A DNA stretch of 64,000 nt from VRUE01 sp963774555 (GTDB taxonomy: Bacteria; Actinomycetota; Thermoleophilia; Solirubrobacterales; 70-9). Location: positions 310,001 through 374,000 of the forward strand of contig CAVZFL010000001.1 in the NCBI GenBank assembly GCA_963774555.1, read 5' to 3'. Positions 33,117 through 42,054 of this stretch are shown here, one piece after another. The first letter of the stretch is position 1, and each line of letters opens with the position of its first letter. Below the pieces are notes generated by a model. That model made no database searches, was not told where the DNA came from, and was given only the letters and a program-made list of their open reading frames with translations. The translations under genes were made by a program, and so were the position numbers.

Positions 33117-33206
33117 AATTCCAAATTCTGGAGAAACTTGGAATTGACTTGGAGTTGGGCTACAATTCCAAATTCTGGAGAAACTTGGAATTGACTTGGA
33201 GTTGGG
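33117..33206. repeat. Two 43-bp direct repeats (47-bp period) forming the Fic gene control region
   Basis: Identical 43-bp copies occupy 33117-33159 and 33164-33206, the second ending at the ATG of the Fic gene. Each copy contains the inverted repeat AATTCCAA-N13-TTGGAATT. A further AATTCCAA lies at 33110-33117. The region is far AT-richer than its surroundings. It looks like a duplicated operator for an autoregulated gene. Confidence 0.8.
33138..33166 (+). promoter_or_regulatory. Promoter of the Fic-family gene within the first repeat
   Basis: TTGGAA (33138-33143), a 17-nt spacer and TACAAT (33161-33166) form a near-consensus promoter. The transcript would start inside the second repeat, giving a leader of about 35 nt with a TTGGAG box 5 nt before the ATG at 33207. 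The -35 box is part of the inverted-repeat arm, so a bound repressor would block it. Confidence 0.6.
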
Positions 33207-34517
33207 ATGTACATTGCCAAACCCCCTTCGAGCTCCGATCTGCTCGACACACTCAGCGTCGCCGAGATAAGACAGGCGCTTGCGGCGCCCCTGGATCCGC
33301 GCACAAGCGACCGGTATCTCCACTGGGACAAGCTGCGACGCCTCCCTCCCCCCGAGGGGCTGACGAGTGAGCAGTGGTGGGTCAAGGTCAAGGTCGCACG
33401 AGAAGGGGAGATGCGGCCGCTACCGCTTTGCGATCCCGACGGAAAGCCATTCAGCTATGGCGTACTGGACAGCATGCTTCGCCGCCTGCACCTCATCGAT
33501 CAAAGGTGCAGCGGTGAGGTTGCGATGGATGAGGTGGTCACCTCCGAAAAGCGGGCCGGGCGTCGCTTTCTGGTCAACTCGCTGATGGAGGAGGCGATCC
33601 GGTCGAGCCAGCTGGAGGGAGCGACAACCTCCCGCGTGGTGGCCAAGGAGCTGCTGAGAAGCGGCCGCGAGCCGGGAGACCGCAGCGAGCTGATGATCGC
33701 CAACAACTACCGAGCACTGCAGTTCATGCGTGAGGAGATGGGGGAGACGCTCGATCCGGAGGCAATCCTGGAACTGCACAGAATCGTCACCGAGGGCACC
33801 CTCGACGATCCTTCGGCCGCTGGACGTGTACAGCGCCCCGACGAGCACAGGGTGGCGGTCTTCGATCGGGATGAGGGAAAGCCCATCCACACCCCCCCTC
33901 CGGCCGACCAGCTGCCGGAGCGCATGCGAATGCTGTGTGCCTTCGCCAATGAAGGAGACGATGGAGAGCGGTTCGTCCATCCCGTGGTGCGAGCGATCCT
34001 GCTGCATTTCTGGCTCGCCTACGACCACCCCTTCGAGGACGGCAACGGCCGCACGGCACGAATTCTCTTCTTCTGGCTGATGCGGATACGGGGCTACTGG
34101 CTCGCGGAGTACCTGCCGATTTCGCGCCTCATCCGCAACGCGCCGGCCCAGTATGCCCGGGCATTCATGGAGACCGAGACCGACGGCGGCGACGCAACCT
34201 ATTTCCTCATGCATCAACTCGATCTGATCGCGAAAGCGATCGACGACCTTCACGTCTACCTCCAGCGAAAGACTGCCGAGGTCAGGAATGTCGAGGCACT
34301 GCTTCAAGGGACCGACTACCTCAACGGACGTCAGTTGGCGCTGCTAACCGACGCGGTGCGCGAGCCCGACGCGTCGTATTCGTTCGACAGTCACGCCATA
34401 AGCCATCGGGTGTCACACGAGACGGCTCGTTCCGATCTTCGCGGCCTGGTCGATCGAGGATTGCTGGTGCGGCGCGGTGGGGGCGTAAATATCTCTTCGA
34501 GCCCGCACCCGATCTAG
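33207..34517 (+). CDS. Fic-family protein (AMPylase-type) with intramolecular inhibitory motif
   Basis: 436 aa. The catalytic loop HPFEDGNGRTAR (274-285) is the full Fic consensus, so NMP transfer to Ser, Thr or Tyr is expected. Upstream, SSQLEG (133-138) matches the inhibitory (S/T)xxxE(G/N) helix, making this a class II, self-inhibited Fic protein. The C-terminal 80 residues form a winged-helix-like domain (SYSFDSHAISHRVSHETARSDLRGLVDRGLLVRRGGG), so it may bind its own operator. No separate antitoxin gene is adjacent, as usual for class II. Targets are unknown. Confidence 0.92.
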   Translation: MYIAKPPSSSDLLDTLSVAEIRQALAAPLDPRTSDRYLHWDKLRRLPPPEGLTSEQWWVKVKVAREGEMRPLPLCDPDGKPFSYGVLDSMLRRLHLIDQRCSGEVAMDEVVTSEKRAGRRFLVNSLMEEAIRSSQLEGATTSRVVAKELLRSGREPGDRSELMIANNYRALQFMREEMGETLDPEAILELHRIVTEGTLDDPSAAGRVQRPDEHRVAVFDRDEGKPIHTPPPADQLPERMRMLCAFANEGDDGERFVHPVVRAILLHFWLAYDHPFEDGNGRTARILFFWLMRIRGYWLAEYLPISRLIRNAPAQYARAFMETETDGGDATYFLMHQLDLIAKAIDDLHVYLQRKTAEVRNVEALLQGTDYLNGRQLALLTDAVREPDASYSFDSHAISHRVSHETARSDLRGLVDRGLLVRRGGGVNISSSPHPI

Positions 34518-34542
34518 CCGAGCGCCTGAAAGAATCGCCAAC

Positions 34543-35541
<999 letters not shown>

Positions 35542-35551
35542 AGAATAAACA

Positions 35552-35589
35552 AGTAGACACTCGTGAACTAGTGTCTACTTTGCTAGGGT
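35552..35589 (+). promoter_or_regulatory. Extended -10 promoter with an overlapping 10-bp inverted repeat
   Basis: AGTAGACACT (35552-35561) and its exact reverse complement (35570-35579) flank an 8-nt centre. Just downstream, TGC-TAGGGT (35581-35589) is an extended -10 box, 8 nt before the ATG at 35598. The repeat covers the -35 area and resembles a repressor site. It could also act as a hairpin behind purM. Confidence 0.6.
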
Positions 35590-35597
35590 CTGAGTCG

Positions 35598-37019
35598 ATG
35601 GAGTTCATCGGACGCAATGCGGAGCTAGTCACCCTGCGAGCCGAGATCGATCGAGTTGGCCAGAGCGATGGGGGGCGGTTCGCCTGGATCCGGGGCCGGC
35701 GGCGAGTGGGGAAGTCGCGCATGGTGCAGGAGCTCTGCAACCGCCTGGACGCCCCTTACGTGTTCTTCCAGGCGCCCCAGCGCGAAACCGGTGCGGCGAT
35801 CGCCGCTTTCGTCGAGGCGGTTGCCCACTCGACGCTGCCCGCGGCATCCGCCTTCGAGGGGGCGTCATTCCAGTCCTGGCCCACGGCGATCAGGGCCGCC
35901 ACGCAGGGCATCGACCCGGGCCAACCGGCGATCGTCGTAATCGACGAGCTGCCCTACCTCGTCGAGGGCGACCCCGGGTTTCCCGCTGACCTTCAGCATG
36001 CATGGGACCGGGTGCTCGAGAAAACACCCCTGCTGCTGATCTGCATCGGCTCCGACGTGCGGATGATGGAGAGCCTGGTGGCTGCCCGGTCGCCGCTGCA
36101 CGGCAGGCCGACGCTGGAGCTTCAGGTGGCGCCGCTGAATCCCGCCGAGGTCGCCAACCTCACCTCCGCGCCCGACGCGGCGGCGTCGTTCGACCGCTAC
36201 CTGATCGTGGGTGGCTTTCCGCAGCTGGCGGCCACCTGGCCGCGCGGCGCCAGCACGCGAGCGTTCCTGCGAAAGGCGCTCGCCCACGACCAGACGCTGT
36301 TCGCCGCCACCGCCCTGCGGATCATGGCTTCGGAGTTCCCACGCGAGCTGCAGGCGAAGGCCGTGATCGAGGCGATCGGGCACGGAGAGACCTCCTACGG
36401 CCGGATCCAAGGGCGCAGCGGGGTGAGGGGCAACACGCTCAACGACGCCTTGGACCTGCTGGTCGAGCACAAGCGCCTGGTCGCGAGAGAGCTTCCCTAT
36501 GCCGTCCCCAGCGGCAAGAAGGCGCCCAAGTACGTTGTCACCGACCCCTACCTGCGGTTCTGGTTGCGCTTCGTCGGTCCCCACATGGACGAGCTCTCGC
36601 GCGGCCGCGCGGACCTCGTGGTGGGTCGAGTCGAGCGAGATTGGGAGCTTTATCGGGGACGGGCGATCGAGCCGCTGGTGCGCTCCTCGCTCGAGCGCCT
36701 GCTCACCGATCCGTCGCTGAGCGGGCAGCTCGGCGACGCCCGGCACGTCGGAGCGTGGTGGCGGCGCGATCACTCGGTCGAGGTCGACCTGGTCGGTGGC
36801 GATCGTCCCGACCCCGCGACAATCGGCTTCATCGGCTCGGTCAAGTGGCGAGAGCGAGGGCCATTTGCCGCCCGGGACCTGGCTGAGCTGGCCAAGCACC
36901 GGGCGCAGGTTCCGGGCGCCGAGGGCGCGAAGCTCGTCGTGGTGAGCCGTACAGGAGTCGAAGCGAAGATCGGAGCCGACGCAACATTTGGTCCCGACGA
37001 GCTGCTCGCGGCCTGGTAG
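35598..37019 (+). CDS. AAA ATPase with C-terminal DUF234-like domain
   Basis: 473 aa, starting at the ATG at 35598 set by the extended -10 promoter. Walker A is atypical: WIRGRRRVGKSRMV (GRRRVGKS) at about residues 30-40; Walker B is IVVIDELPYLVE. The C-terminal half carries the DUF234/nuclease-like pattern: VTDPYLRFWLRFV, ELYRGRAIEPLVRSSLERLL, WWRRDHSVEVDLVG and FIGSVKWR, the last three fitting a PD-(D/E)xK core (E..VDLV..SVKW). Such ATPases are common, mobile and of unknown role, possibly in defence. Confidence 0.85.
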   Translation: MEFIGRNAELVTLRAEIDRVGQSDGGRFAWIRGRRRVGKSRMVQELCNRLDAPYVFFQAPQRETGAAIAAFVEAVAHSTLPAASAFEGASFQSWPTAIRAATQGIDPGQPAIVVIDELPYLVEGDPGFPADLQHAWDRVLEKTPLLLICIGSDVRMMESLVAARSPLHGRPTLELQVAPLNPAEVANLTSAPDAAASFDRYLIVGGFPQLAATWPRGASTRAFLRKALAHDQTLFAATALRIMASEFPRELQAKAVIEAIGHGETSYGRIQGRSGVRGNTLNDALDLLVEHKRLVARELPYAVPSGKKAPKYVVTDPYLRFWLRFVGPHMDELSRGRADLVVGRVERDWELYRGRAIEPLVRSSLERLLTDPSLSGQLGDARHVGAWWRRDHSVEVDLVGGDRPDPATIGFIGSVKWRERGPFAARDLAELAKHRAQVPGAEGAKLVVVSRTGVEAKIGADATFGPDELLAAW

Positions 37020-37057
37020 AGGTCCGGCGTTCGAAAGTACCCTCAGACGACGCCCAG

Positions 37058-38572
37058 ATGGATGCCCAACCCACAAGCAGCGCGATGATCGGCACCGTGC
37101 TCTCCGGCCGCTACCGGCTGGAGGCGAAGCTCGGCAGCGGCGGCATGTCGACCGTCTACCTGGCGCGCGATCAGACACTCGACCGCCAGGTCGCGGCCAA
37201 GGTCATGCACCGCGAGATGTCCGAGCAGGCCGACCAGCTCGAGCGCTTCCGCCAGGAGGCGCGGGCGGTGGCCAAGCTCTCCCATCCCAACGTGGTCTCG
37301 GTGATCGACGCCGGCGAGGACGGCGGCCACCCCTACATCGTCTTCGAATACGTCGAGGGCGAGACGTTGAAGCAGCGGATCACGCGCGACGGGGCGCTCG
37401 ACCCGCAGGAGGCGATCGCCTACGCGATCGAGATCGCCCGCGGCCTCTCGGTCGCCCACGCGCGCAAGCTGATCCACCGCGACATCAAGCCGCAGAACAT
37501 CCTGATCGACGCCGAGGGCCGGGCGAAGCTGACCGACTTCGGCATCTCGCGCCAGCTCGAGCAGGACGGGATGACCGCGACCGGGCGGGTGCTCGGCACC
37601 ACCGACTACGTCGCCCCCGAGCAGGCGATGGGCCGCCCGGTCGACCAGCGCTCCGACATCTACTCGCTCGGCGTCGTCCTCTACGAGATGCTGGTCGGAC
37701 AGGTCCCCTTCGCCGCCGACAGCCAGGTCGGGGTGGCGATGAAGCACGTCAACGAGGAGCTGCCCGACGTGCAGCGCCGCCGGCCCAAGGTCTCGGCCGC
37801 CGTGGCTCTGGTGGTCGAGCGCTCCACCGCCAAGGACCCGAGCGAGCGCTACCAGCACGTCGGCGAGATGATCGACGATCTCTCGACCGCGCTCGAGGTC
37901 GAGGCGGCGCGCGCCGGCTCGACCACCGGCGAGGCGACCAGCGTGCTCGACGCGGTGCCGCCGCCGAAGCGCAAGCTCTCGCGCGGGGCGCGCTGGAGCT
38001 GGGCGGCGATCCTCGGCCTGCTCCTCGTCGCCGGCGTCTCGCTGCTGGCCGTGAAGCTGATCTCCGACGGGATCGGCGGCGGCGGCGCCAACAAGGGCAA
38101 GGGCAGCGCAATCGCGATCGGCCCGGCGACCGACTACGACCCCCAAGGCGACGGTGAGGAGGTCGGCAGCAAGGTCGAACTGGCGGTCGACGGCGACCCA
38201 ACTGGGACCGCCTGGGAAACCGAGCACTACGAATCCGACACCTTCGCCGGCACCAAGACCGGCCCCGACCCCGGTGTCGGCATCTACGTGACGACGAGCT
38301 CACCGGCAAAGCCGACCAAGATGATCGTCCGCACGCCCACCCCAGGCTGGGACGCCCAGGTATTCGCCGTCCCCTCCGGCCCGCCGGAAGAGCTCTCCGA
38401 ATGGGGCGAACCGGTCGGCACCGCGATCGAAGCCTCCTCGACCGAGGAGATCGACCTCACCGTCACCACCCCCTCCCGCTACTTCCTGCTCTGGTTCAAC
38501 AAGGCCTCCGAAGCCCGCGACCAGTACGGCGGCTTCCAGGTCGAGATCAGCGACATCAAGCTGCTGGGGTGA
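37058..38572 (+). CDS. Transmembrane Ser/Thr protein kinase with extracytoplasmic C-terminal domain
   Basis: 504 aa. Hanks-type kinase at residues 19-275: LGSGGMSTVY glycine loop, K48 (VAAKVM), HRDIKPQN with catalytic D142, DFGIS (160-164) and GTTDYVAPEQ activation segment. A transmembrane helix lies at about 313-334. The outer 170 residues have a discoidin-like beta pattern (VDGDPTGTAWETEHYES ... FLLWFNKASEARDQYGGFQVEISDIKLLG), suggesting ligand sensing. No PASTA repeats. TACCCT at 37038-37043 suggests a promoter about 14 nt upstream of the start. Substrates cannot be read here. Confidence 0.9.
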   Translation: MDAQPTSSAMIGTVLSGRYRLEAKLGSGGMSTVYLARDQTLDRQVAAKVMHREMSEQADQLERFRQEARAVAKLSHPNVVSVIDAGEDGGHPYIVFEYVEGETLKQRITRDGALDPQEAIAYAIEIARGLSVAHARKLIHRDIKPQNILIDAEGRAKLTDFGISRQLEQDGMTATGRVLGTTDYVAPEQAMGRPVDQRSDIYSLGVVLYEMLVGQVPFAADSQVGVAMKHVNEELPDVQRRRPKVSAAVALVVERSTAKDPSERYQHVGEMIDDLSTALEVEAARAGSTTGEATSVLDAVPPPKRKLSRGARWSWAAILGLLLVAGVSLLAVKLISDGIGGGGANKGKGSAIAIGPATDYDPQGDGEEVGSKVELAVDGDPTGTAWETEHYESDTFAGTKTGPDPGVGIYVTTSSPAKPTKMIVRTPTPGWDAQVFAVPSGPPEELSEWGEPVGTAIEASSTEEIDLTVTTPSRYFLLWFNKASEARDQYGGFQVEISDIKLLG

Positions 38573-38597
38573 CGAGCAGGCCCAGCGCTCCCGGCGC

Positions 38598-40307
38598 CTA
38601 CTTAACGAACGTGACGACGAGGATCAGCACGCTCAGCGCGACGATCGCTGCGGTCAGCAAAGCCAGCAGCCGCTGTGATTTGTCTTCGTGCACAGTGGAT
38701 GTCGCGCGGTGCAACGTTTGCATCTCGTCCTGCAACGTTTCGTAGTCGCGGGTGATGCCAAGACAGTCCCGAAGTCGCCTGTACATCCGACGGTAGGACT
38801 CCCGGGTGATGTCGAGGTCGTAAATCTCATTGAGGTCGGCAGCGATCTCGCGGTCTATCTCTGCGACCTTCGAGGGATTGGCCCCCTCGAGGTGTTCGAG
38901 CCGCTTGTCGATCTCACGCAAGGTCCCGATCGCGGTCGCCGCGCCCAGCGTCATGTAGGCGACGCTGCCTGCCTGCATCAACGCCGATTCCCGGCTTCCG
39001 TACTGCGCGCCGGCGCGACTCGCGACGACGACACAGCGCCTCGTGGGGATCACGCCGGTTGCGTAGGCGTCGTCGTCGTCGAACGGGCGATCGAGCCGGG
39101 CCTTCCACGCTTCGGGGTCAGAAGATCTAGGAGCTCGAAGAGGTTTGGCGAGCGCGGTCATCAGCGGCGAGAGGTTCCCGGGGAACGGTTCGTCGGTTAT
39201 CGGGTTTCTGACTTCTTGGGTCGAGAGGTCATTGTCGACCACGACAACAGAAGATACTCGGGCGTTGCCCAGCGCCATGACGACGTCGTTGCCGATGCGC
39301 TGGGTGGTTAATAAGTCCAGCGGGCCGGCGCCGCCCTGGGCGACGCTCAGTCCCACCCCAAATGCGATCTTCTCGACAGCCTGCCGCAGGGCTACTGGCC
39401 CGTGCTCCCGGTCGCAATCGATCTTGGGAGTAACGGTCGCGTGGGACAGCCGGCACATTTTGCGCAGGTCGAACCTTGACAGATGCGACAGGTAGTCGAA
39501 CAGCGGACCGGTCGCATTGAACTTCTTTAAGTCTGCGTCGTCCGGGGGGGACGCGGCGAAGCCCCACCCGGGGCTGGCGATACGCCCGATCTCGGACGTC
39601 GACACCGAGCGCGAGTCGTACGATCTCCCGCAAACTTTCACAGGAACGAAGAAGAGCGTCAGCGAGTAAGTATTGCGTAAGCGACTGCGGTCAAGACCGC
39701 CTCTGATGAACGAGACAAAAGGCTGCATAAACCAGGCCTTGCACTCATTTTTAGGACAGTTCGGTTTGAAGATTGCATGCGGGAGCATCACGTTCACGAA
39801 GCGATTGGCGAGAGCAAAGCCAAACAGTCGCGAACGCTTATGCGCCAGCACCTCGAAAAGGGTCCGAGAGATCGCTGTCGTCCCTCCGCAGCAGGACGGA
39901 ACCTCGACGAAGAAGTCGCATAAGGTTGCGTGGCGATAATCATCGAAGGTATCTGTGAAGATGAATCGCGGCTCCTCGTATTCGCAGCCAGGTCGTGGCT
40001 CCTTGCCTTTTGCCCAGTCAAACGCGGGTGGAAGTAACGCTTGCGCAGCGTCCTCACCGCATCGAAGGCGGTTCATCTGCAGTGATCCGATGGTCGTGCA
40101 GCCGGCTGTCGCCAGCGGACTGTGGACACCGAGTTCGTCTGGCGTCGCTTCTTCGACCGAGGCGACTGGAAATGCGGCGGGCTTGGCGTGTAACAGCGAG
40201 AAGCGCTCCGACAGGCGGCCTAGATTGGACCGGCCGTGGAAAGGACGGCGCGTTTCGGCCAGTTGCAATGCAAACGAGTGTTGTATGAGCCCGTGCAACC
40301 GCGTCAT
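38598..40307 (-). CDS. Uncharacterised 569-aa protein with a single C-terminal membrane helix
   Basis: I do not recognise a family. Residues 1-330 are mixed alpha/beta with many Cys and Arg residues. Residues about 335-440 contain VVVVDNDLSTQEVRNPITDEPFPG and RRCVVVASRAGAQYGSRESALMQ. About 445-545 is a helical, probably coiled-coil stretch (REIDKRLEHLEG ... AEIDREIAADLNEIYDLDITRESYRRMYRRLRDCLGI). The last 25 residues (LLALLTAAIVALSVLILVVTFVK) form one membrane helix, so most of the protein faces the cytoplasm. Base composition is less GC-rich than neighbouring core genes, suggesting transfer. Confidence 0.75.
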   Translation of the reverse strand: MTRLHGLIQHSFALQLAETRRPFHGRSNLGRLSERFSLLHAKPAAFPVASVEEATPDELGVHSPLATAGCTTIGSLQMNRLRCGEDAAQALLPPAFDWAKGKEPRPGCEYEEPRFIFTDTFDDYRHATLCDFFVEVPSCCGGTTAISRTLFEVLAHKRSRLFGFALANRFVNVMLPHAIFKPNCPKNECKAWFMQPFVSFIRGGLDRSRLRNTYSLTLFFVPVKVCGRSYDSRSVSTSEIGRIASPGWGFAASPPDDADLKKFNATGPLFDYLSHLSRFDLRKMCRLSHATVTPKIDCDREHGPVALRQAVEKIAFGVGLSVAQGGAGPLDLLTTQRIGNDVVMALGNARVSSVVVVDNDLSTQEVRNPITDEPFPGNLSPLMTALAKPLRAPRSSDPEAWKARLDRPFDDDDAYATGVIPTRRCVVVASRAGAQYGSRESALMQAGSVAYMTLGAATAIGTLREIDKRLEHLEGANPSKVAEIDREIAADLNEIYDLDITRESYRRMYRRLRDCLGITRDYETLQDEMQTLHRATSTVHEDKSQRLLALLTAAIVALSVLILVVTFVK

Positions 40308-40333
40308 GCCGATGTTCTGCTCACGACCTCACC

Positions 40334-40365
40334 GCTAATCCCCTCTGCTTGGCGAGGGGATTAGC
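40334..40365 (-). terminator. Hairpin at the end of the 40335-40823 gene
   Basis: GCTAATCCCCTC (40334-40345) and GAGGGGATTAGC (40354-40365) form a perfect 12-bp stem with an 8-nt loop. It includes the stop codon of the 162-aa gene and precedes the 569-aa gene on the same strand. No U-run follows, so it may reduce rather than stop read-through. Confidence 0.5.
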
Positions 40366-40823
40366 AGGCCTATAAGGACTCCGGCGGCGGCAGCCCCCAG
40401 CGCGCCCATCGAGAGCAAGATGTCTCTGGAATAGCCGGGGATGGCGGCTGCTGCTACTAGCAAGACGGCGGCGCTGCCCACGCACATCGGCAGCCAATAC
40501 TGCGTACGGGGGCATGGTGCTGGCTGGGGCTCGACTGGCCACGGCGGAAGTGGAATGAGCGCTCCCACCAAAACGCCGCCGAGGGCGGCCAAGGCGATCC
40601 AAAGACCCCCGGGAATGTACGGCGTGTCCGTGTCCTGGTGAATCGAGACTTCAGGGCGACAGTGGGCTAATGGATGCAGAGCGCACTGCTGAGAGAGGAC
40701 GTCAGTGCCCGTGCCATGTTGAACGGCCAGCCAGCAGATCCCCGCGAGGAGAACGGCCAAAGCGAGCCCGAGGGACGCGATGGCGATCGCGTAAGCGGTT
40801 CTGTCTCGTGGATCTCCGACCAT
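40335..40823 (-). CDS. Small four-helix membrane protein of unknown function
   Basis: 162 aa with four hydrophobic segments at about 10-33, 72-91, 108-128 and 133-155. The loop between the first two (residues 34-70) contains two Cys (QQCALHPLAHC) and would be outside if the N-terminus is inside. No catalytic motif. It precedes the 569-aa gene in the same direction with a 27-bp gap, so the two may work together. The surrounding intergenic DNA (40824-40898) is AT-rich, a sign of foreign origin. Confidence 0.55.
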   Translation of the reverse strand: MVGDPRDRTAYAIAIASLGLALAVLLAGICWLAVQHGTGTDVLSQQCALHPLAHCRPEVSIHQDTDTPYIPGGLWIALAALGGVLVGALIPLPPWPVEPQPAPCPRTQYWLPMCVGSAAVLLVAAAAIPGYSRDILLSMGALGAAAAGVLIGLLIPSPSRGD

Positions 40824-40898
40824 GGGAATTCACCCCAAACCACGGAGCTCGAGCAGTTTAAGCAGCTAAATCTGTTTAGTGTGATAATTAGTCCGAAT

Positions 40899-41435
40899 TC
40901 AGAACTTGAACTCGATGCCGTGGGTGGCGAGCCAGTCACGTATGTCAGCAATCAGATCAGGTAGGGCATTGCGAAGGCGTTCGACGGCGTCGCGCACCTC
41001 CTCGGCGTCGACGTCGGGGGAAGCGTGCTCGAGTCGACCCTCCAGTACATAGATGTCACTCAGGAGGGCCACTTGGTCGTCCGACAACCCGGCGTCGTCG
41101 CGCACCGCCTCGAAAACCTGCTCGGCGTGGGGTCGCCGGTGCGGCAGAAGCCGGAGAAGACGTGAGCCGCAAGCCGCTCTGAGAATCTCGACGTAAGCAT
41201 TGAGCACAGCCGAATGACTCCCGGTGACGGACATGGTCCGGAGTGCGTCATGGGGGTCTGTGGAATCGAACGCGTTCCGCCACTCAGTCTCGGCCAACTC
41301 GCCGCCGAAACTCTCGTCGATCGCCAACTCCAGCGCACGATGGTGCTTTGCAATCGATTTGAAGAACGCCGACAGGCGCGCCTCCTCTGCTTCGAGCGCC
41401 TTTGGGCTCAGACCGGAGGTGGCCCCGCGACTCAT
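40899..41435 (-). CDS. Helical protein paired with an HTH-nucleotidyltransferase (possible HEPN-like toxin)
   Basis: 178 aa, predicted all-helical and acidic. The ATG at 41435 overlaps the stop of the nucleotidyltransferase gene (ATGA). A candidate RX6H motif (RLLRLLPH, about residues 92-99) would fit a HEPN nuclease, but it is not in an obvious canonical context, so the family is a guess from gene order: HEPN proteins commonly pair with MNT antitoxins. No signal peptide or membrane segment is present. Confidence 0.5.
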   Translation of the reverse strand: MSRGATSGLSPKALEAEEARLSAFFKSIAKHHRALELAIDESFGGELAETEWRNAFDSTDPHDALRTMSVTGSHSAVLNAYVEILRAACGSRLLRLLPHRRPHAEQVFEAVRDDAGLSDDQVALLSDIYVLEGRLEHASPDVDAEEVRDAVERLRNALPDLIADIRDWLATHGIEFKF

Positions 41436-41983
41436 CCGACCAACTCCTCGATTGCTTGGGCGGCCTCCGACATCTGGCGACGATGGGAGCGCCTGGCGCG
41501 GGCGCGAATCGCTCGGCGACGATCTTGGAGCGGCCGCCAGAGCCGGTCGCGGTCTATCAATACCCGTCCCTCGTCAAGAACCCGGTCAAGAAGGAGCGGC
41601 GCCCCAGATTCAATCCGAGGCAGACGGGCGATATCCACATGGCGCCCGACGAGGCGCTCGAGATCGATCGCCAAGCCGACAGAGGCGAGCGGACGATCGT
41701 CGGCGAAGGAGACGAGCAGGTCAAGATCGGAGGCCTGGTCCTCATCCCCTCGCGCAAGCGACCCATAGAGAACTGCCAGGCGGACGCGGCGATCGGTGCG
41801 CAGTGCCCGCCGGAGCTTGGAGAGAAGCTGCCAGTGGTCGCGCAGGTAGTCATGCTCGACAGAGTCAAGACTGAGCCTGCGGGGGCCGAGGCGACGGCAC
41901 CGAATCGTCCCCTGCGAGACGGCGCGACGCAGCGTGCGCTCGTCAGCGCCCAGGTCTGCCGCCAGCTGCTGGATCGGTCCCAT
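41432..41983 (-). CDS. HTH-MNT nucleotidyltransferase, probable antitoxin of a HEPN/MNT-type pair
   Basis: 183 aa. An N-terminal MerR/excisionase-like HTH (residues 1-45: LGADERTLRRAVSQGTIRCRRLGPRRLSL) is fused to an MNT domain with LYGSLARGDEDQASDLDLLV (72-91: G74-S75, D86, D88). MNT antitoxins AMPylate their HEPN toxin partners; the fused HTH would give autoregulation. The ATG is 7 nt downstream of a TACTCT -10 (41991-41996), again leaderless. The coupled downstream gene is the candidate toxin. Confidence 0.8.
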   Translation of the reverse strand: MGPIQQLAADLGADERTLRRAVSQGTIRCRRLGPRRLSLDSVEHDYLRDHWQLLSKLRRALRTDRRVRLAVLYGSLARGDEDQASDLDLLVSFADDRPLASVGLAIDLERLVGRHVDIARLPRIESGAPLLLDRVLDEGRVLIDRDRLWRPLQDRRRAIRARARRSHRRQMSEAAQAIEELVG

Positions 41984-42054
41984 AAAAGGGAGAGTAGCGA
42001 ATGTATGTCCGATCGACGCCTAAATTACGTCACGAAGACACTTTAGTCGCTTGA

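Noticed and set aside
38705..38742. Further copy of the GTTGCA palindrome family (two GCAACGTTT motifs)
   Set aside because: The motifs are direct repeats inside the 569-aa gene and lack the C-rich/G-rich stem and inverted end.
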